From an uncultured Lachnoclostridium sp. (GTDB lineage Bacteria > Bacillota > Clostridia > Lachnospirales > Lachnospiraceae), in NCBI GenBank assembly GCA_905212635.1, contig CAJMFH010000002.1, forward strand, positions 56,853-120,852: DNA of 64,000 bases, in the 5' to 3' direction. Both the position numbers and the translations under genes were made by a program. The stretch's first letter is position 1. Every line of letters starts with the position of its first letter. Of this stretch, positions 60,523-64,000 are shown one piece after another. Under the pieces are notes generated by a model. It worked only from the letters and a program-made list of their open reading frames with translations. It had not been told where the DNA came from and searched no databases.

Positions 60523-61815
60523 CTACTCTCCCGGGGTAGCAGTCGGCTCTTCCGTCGGTTTCTCCACGTTATCCTCCGACTGCGTAAGTAGGACTTCTAC
60601 CCTCACTTTTGATTTTAGTTTGAGATTCTCCGGCAGATCAAATTTTACCTCTACCGTATGACGTCCGGCAGACAAACCTTTGACATCAATGTATGCCCCC
60701 AGTGTCGTCAATGTCAATTTGCTGAGATCATCTTCTCCACCCTGTACAGTCACACTATTGCGCTTATTTTCATTGATATACGTAAAATTCAGATTATTCG
60801 GAAGATTCTTCACATTGATATCTGAATTTACAAAAGAAAATGTACGCTTTCCATTTTTCTCGATCACACAGCGGATTGAAACCGTCGTGTTTTCTTCCGT
60901 CAATTTACAGCCGGTATTATACAGATACTGTGTCAGATCAATTTCCTGCTCAACATCTGCCTTTGCTCCCTCAACAGAAACCGGAACTTTAATGGATTTT
61001 ACATTTTCCAGATCGGCTTTCTTTCCGGAAATCACAACGCTGTCCGGTTTATAATCCGTCTGCACATGACGGTATCCGGAAGCCGGTGTACCTGTCGCCT
61101 CCACATAAAGCGGAATGGTTTTTGTCGGAACAACTTCTACTTCAACATGGATTGTATCATTGCTGAAGGTTACATTGGAGGAATCGATCACTTCTCCCTC
61201 ACTGTCATATAAGATCGGTGTCACATCCGCCGAAAAATTGCTGTTCTGTCCTTTCAACTGGACAACCGCACCGATGGATTCCACCTTTTTAATCTTTGAT
61301 TTTCCACCGGAAATCTCTATAATATTCGGCTGTGCGGTGATATCGCCGAGAACATAAGATTCTGCCAGTTCACCTTCTGTATCGATCTGGACACGCACCT
61401 GCTGGCTCTCCTTTTCCTCCAGTGAGATACGCAGCACCTCATTATTCCAGTCAAGTTCTACATTTTCCTTGGTCGCTTTATTCAATTTTACCTGAATTCC
61501 GGCAGTATTTACCGTAGACAATTTACTAAGATCCGCCGTTGCCGAAAAATCATCACTTGTCAGTTCTTCTACAAAACTGCGTTTTCCTTTCACGACAACA
61601 TCTACTACGTCGCCATCTACCACTTCATATACCTGGTTTAACGACGTAATGACATTTTCATTGATCACTTTGACCGGGATATCCGTAAACTTCTTTGTAA
61701 TGGTCGGATCGGTGGTATTAATGATCACAAGCCAGACAATAAATGCCACAACAAGGGAGATCACTTTTAACCCGAAATTATTCATCAATCTGCTTTTCAT
61801 CCACTTGTTTTTCAT
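60523..61815 (-). CDS. cdaR: CdaR (YbbR-domain) regulator of diadenylate cyclase
   Basis: CdaR is the extracytoplasmic partner that controls CdaA. From the ATG at 61813-61815 (AAGGGGG upstream) the 430-residue protein has one N-terminal membrane helix (LKVISLVVAFIVWLVIINTT) and several YbbR repeats outside the membrane (for example TKKFTDIPVKVINENVITSLNQVYEVVDGDVVDVVVKG), followed by a short Pro/Glu-rich tail. It overlaps the end of cdaA by 38 bases, tying the two together. glmM, often the third gene, is absent; leuA follows with its own promoter. Confidence 0.93.
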   Translation of the reverse strand: MKNKWMKSRLMNNFGLKVISLVVAFIVWLVIINTTDPTITKKFTDIPVKVINENVITSLNQVYEVVDGDVVDVVVKGKRSFVEELTSDDFSATADLSKLSTVNTAGIQVKLNKATKENVELDWNNEVLRISLEEKESQQVRVQIDTEGELAESYVLGDITAQPNIIEISGGKSKIKKVESIGAVVQLKGQNSNFSADVTPILYDSEGEVIDSSNVTFSNDTIHVEVEVVPTKTIPLYVEATGTPASGYRHVQTDYKPDSVVISGKKADLENVKSIKVPVSVEGAKADVEQEIDLTQYLYNTGCKLTEENTTVSIRCVIEKNGKRTFSFVNSDINVKNLPNNLNFTYINENKRNSVTVQGGEDDLSKLTLTTLGAYIDVKGLSAGRHTVEVKFDLPENLKLKSKVRVEVLLTQSEDNVEKPTEEPTATPGE

Positions 61816-62671
61816 GTTTGTCTGCCCCCTTCCACCATTTCTTTCTGGCGTTGTCCGAAGAACGTTTGGACACACGCATCAACATTTCCGTGAGCGTATC
61901 CGCATCCATATTGCGTGTCAGTTTCCCATTCATCGCGGTCGATACCGCCCCGGTTTCCTCGGATACAATAATCGTAAGAGAATCCGAAACTTCACTGACA
62001 CCAAGTCCTGCACGGTGTCTGGTTCCCAGTTCTTTACTGAGCTCCAGATTATCTGACAACGGAAGATAACAAGTTGCCGATACCACACGGTTATCACGCA
62101 GGATTACCGCTCCATCGTGCAATGGAGTGTTGTGTTCGAATATATTGATCAGAAGCTGGCTGCTGATCTCCGCATCGATTGGAATACCGGTTCTCTCAAA
62201 TTCACGGCATTGAATCTCCTTCTCTACTACGATCAGCGCTCCCGTCTTCACTTTTGCCATCTCATAAACGGCTTTTACAATTCCCTGTACACTTCGTTCC
62301 GAATACCTCTCTGCCTTTGACTTACTTTCGTCAAACGGACTAATGGACGAAAACGACTTCCGCCCGAGCTGTTCCAGCGCATTACGGAACTCTGGCTGGA
62401 AAATTATTACAATTGCTGTAATTCCGATCACCATTGCATTCTGGAAAATCCATAACAGTACATTCATCCCCAGAATTACGGCAATCAACCATACAATGAA
62501 CAAAACAACGATACCTTTCATCAGCGCCCATGCACGGGTATCCTTGATCCAGATTATAATATGATAAACAGCAAATGCAATGATAAGCATCTCAATAATA
62601 TCTATAATATTAATTGCGGGCATCGTAAGCCATGCCACATAATCTTTGAAAAAACTTCGTATCATTTCCAT
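61778..62671 (-). CDS. cdaA: Diadenylate cyclase CdaA
   Basis: CdaA makes cyclic di-AMP from two ATP, a messenger for potassium and osmotic balance and cell-wall homeostasis. The 297-residue protein has three N-terminal membrane helices (INIIDIIEMLIIAFAVYHIIIWI; GIVVLFIVWLIAVILGMNVLLWI; MVIGITAIVIIFQPEFR) and a cytoplasmic DisA_N domain with the catalytic DGAVI motif (LHDGAVILRDNR) and RHRAGLG. The start has GGAG about 10 bases upstream. It is in the cdaA-cdaR order after two membrane genes. Confidence 0.96.
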   Translation of the reverse strand: MEMIRSFFKDYVAWLTMPAINIIDIIEMLIIAFAVYHIIIWIKDTRAWALMKGIVVLFIVWLIAVILGMNVLLWIFQNAMVIGITAIVIIFQPEFRNALEQLGRKSFSSISPFDESKSKAERYSERSVQGIVKAVYEMAKVKTGALIVVEKEIQCREFERTGIPIDAEISSQLLINIFEHNTPLHDGAVILRDNRVVSATCYLPLSDNLELSKELGTRHRAGLGVSEVSDSLTIIVSEETGAVSTAMNGKLTRNMDADTLTEMLMRVSKRSSDNARKKWWKGADKHEKQVDEKQIDE

Positions 62672-62704
62672 ACGTGCTCATCTCCTGCCTGCCTGTTTTC
62701 GGCT

Positions 62705-63718
62705 TTATTTATGGTCAGAATTCATATCTTCTTCCAACACTTTTTCGATTTCCTCTTTCAGGTCGATCATTCCCTCGTCCCGATCTTCTTCAATTCTCGT
62801 CACCGTTTTATCTCCCGGTGCAACTTTCATCTTCGGAACGGCTTTTACATAATATAAATAATCTTCATCTTCAAATTGTAATTTATGCACCCCGGTATAA
62901 TCCAGTGTCATACGGAAAAACTGCACCAGATAAGATAGCACCGCCGTCAATGCCATCCCCAGCAGCAATTTCATAAGATCCGTATCAATCTTCCAAAACG
63001 CATCTCCGGCGATCACGCCTGCCATTCCGGCAACCATTCCCACGAAAATTCCAATCTGCGACGCATGACTGAACCGTCCACGGCGTATCAAAAATACCAG
63101 TACATAAACGATTACAAACGTAATCATATAAAGCAGCATTTCCTTATTATCCAAAAGAAACCGAATACAATACTGCAATCCTTCTAACGTATTTCCGGTA
63201 TCTACTGAATTTTGTGAAATCATATAATAGTTTTCCACAGCAAGCAGGATATATCTGACAAACACTCCTGCAAGGCATGCCGGAATCATCGCAAGATTTA
63301 AAAACAATGCAGCTACGATCGGCACGGCAAATACAATGTTCAGCGGCCAAAGTGCCGGAATCAAAAGAACCAGATAACTCTGACTCTTTGCGTATCTGCC
63401 AAACAGCAGAAAATAGATAAGAAGCACAAATAAAAAACATGCTGCTACCAGATAGGACACCGACGAAATTTCAAGCGCCGCAAGCACTGCCGTAAAAAAA
63501 ATGATGACCGAATCCGGTACAAATCCACTGATCAGTGCAAGAATAACGGACAACGGAAGCCCATACTCCCGAAGCTCTTTTGAAAATGGAAGCTGATACA
63601 AAATAATACTGTACAAGATCAAACTGATCACAATCTTCAAAACAGAACGGACAATCCGATAGTTCTTTTCATAAAATTCTTTACATCTGGTCTTTAAAAC
63701 CAGCAATGCCATCATCAT
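62705..63718 (-). CDS. Unknown polytopic membrane protein upstream of cdaA
   Basis: I do not recognise the family. The 337-residue protein has about eight membrane segments (for example VLKIVISLILYSIILYQL; SYLVAACFLFVLLIYFLLFG; IGIFVGMVAGMAGVIAGDA) and a charged cytoplasmic end (RIEEDRDEGMIDLKEEIEKVLEEDMNSDHK). The start overlaps the upstream stop by ATGA, so it is coupled to the partial gene at 63715. cdaA starts 33 bases further on; the pair may belong to one unit with cdaA-cdaR, but nothing in the sequence shows its role. Confidence 0.7.
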   Translation of the reverse strand: MMMALLVLKTRCKEFYEKNYRIVRSVLKIVISLILYSIILYQLPFSKELREYGLPLSVILALISGFVPDSVIIFFTAVLAALEISSVSYLVAACFLFVLLIYFLLFGRYAKSQSYLVLLIPALWPLNIVFAVPIVAALFLNLAMIPACLAGVFVRYILLAVENYYMISQNSVDTGNTLEGLQYCIRFLLDNKEMLLYMITFVIVYVLVFLIRRGRFSHASQIGIFVGMVAGMAGVIAGDAFWKIDTDLMKLLLGMALTAVLSYLVQFFRMTLDYTGVHKLQFEDEDYLYYVKAVPKMKVAPGDKTVTRIEEDRDEGMIDLKEEIEKVLEEDMNSDHK

Positions 63719-64000
63719 AGGTTCCGCTCCTCCTTATTGCCATTTTCCACTTCTTCCCTCTCATAATAGCGGATAAGTTCCTGTAAAACAAGATAATACT
63801 CTTTGACACGTTTTTTTGACGACTCATACTGAATCGAAGATACACTGACGGTCACAAAGGAAAACAATCCCAAAAGCAGGATATAAATGACAAGGTACGT
63901 TCGCCCAATGCTGATATAATCCAGCTCCAGTGCATTGGTAATGAGATATTCCATATTGTACAATCGGCCGAACACCGCGATCAAAACGACCGCACACGTC
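63715..64000 (-). CDS. Unknown membrane protein, C-terminal part (cut by window end)
   Basis: The frame is open to the window edge, so this is the C-terminal ~95 residues only. It holds a hydrophobic segment at the edge (TCAVVLIAVFGRLY), a second one (TYLVIYILLLGLFSFVTVSVS) and then a helical charged tail (KRVKEYYLVLQELIRYYEREEVENGNKEERNL). Stop and next start overlap (ATGA). Family not recognised. Confidence 0.6.
   Translation of the reverse strand, partial: TCAVVLIAVFGRLYNMEYLITNALELDYISIGRTYLVIYILLLGLFSFVTVSVSSIQYESSKKRVKEYYLVLQELIRYYEREEVENGNKEERNL

Noticed and set aside
1..64000. tRNA, rRNA, CRISPR, transposase or prophage genes
   Set aside because: None recognised: gaps are short, with no cloverleaf, repeat-spacer or transposase signature.

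Overview
The window looks like a chromosomal segment of a spore-forming, low-to-mid GC Clostridia, most likely Lachnospiraceae. Reasons: a SpoIIM homologue next to a Nudix gene, a GerW/DUF2953 pair, a CdaA/CdaR pair, an Asp23-FakA-RpmB neighbourhood, a fused 2-hydroxyacyl-CoA dehydratase activase, a zinc-type L28, strong AGGAGG ribosome binding sites and consensus sigma-A promoters. Almost all genes lie on the minus strand. The plus strand carries typA with a DUF2156 gene, a 46-residue membrane protein gene and the dehydratase activase gene. No tRNA, rRNA, CRISPR array, insertion sequence or prophage was seen.

Layout (minus strand unless stated). 1-540: start of dapA behind a lysine riboswitch with an attenuator. 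0.5-5.5 kb: carB without carA, a corrinoid adenosyltransferase gene, and a two-OB-fold SSB-like gene. 5.5-8.4 kb (plus): typA and a DUF2156 gene. 8.4-21.5 kb: one long close-packed run, read fbp, rhodanese-TtcA fusion, zinc-ribbon ABC exporter, DUF1854, second zinc-ribbon ABC exporter, Wzx-type flippase, LicD, BspA-type LRR surface protein. 21.5-25.1 kb: a YtrA-type GntR/ABC cassette with its operator. 25.2-31.3 kb: a tyrosine phosphatase, then a Gld-like ABC cassette (ATPase, permease, GldG, DUF4340). 31.3-36.7 kb: spoIIM, Nudix, pepD, a structured intergenic element, UPF0210 plus ACT pair, WalJ-like hydrolase. 36.7-45.1 kb: an FtsA-like protein with a long C-terminal extension, coaE, polA, fakA, asp23-like, rpmB. 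45.2-53.3 kb: gerW, DUF2953, two unknown genes, a giant double glycosyltransferase, a derlin/rhomboid-like protein, corA. 53.6-58.6 kb: a LysM gene and, on plus, the dehydratase activase. 58.7-64 kb: leuA, cdaR, cdaA and two unknown membrane genes, the last cut by the window end.

The part most likely to hold something undescribed is the 8.4-21.5 kb run. Two half-ABC exporters, each with an N-terminal soluble domain and a four-cysteine zinc ribbon, bracket a DUF1854 gene and are followed by a flippase, a LicD enzyme and a surface LRR protein. I read it as a cell-envelope export system of unknown substrate (inference). The surface protein has a one-base frame break inside its signal peptide. 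Other items of note are a multi-branched inverted-repeat element at 34.0-34.2 kb, a 19-bp intergenic repeat found twice, a promoter and ribosome binding site folded into a terminator before fbp, and the double glycosyltransferase with a central discoidin-like domain.
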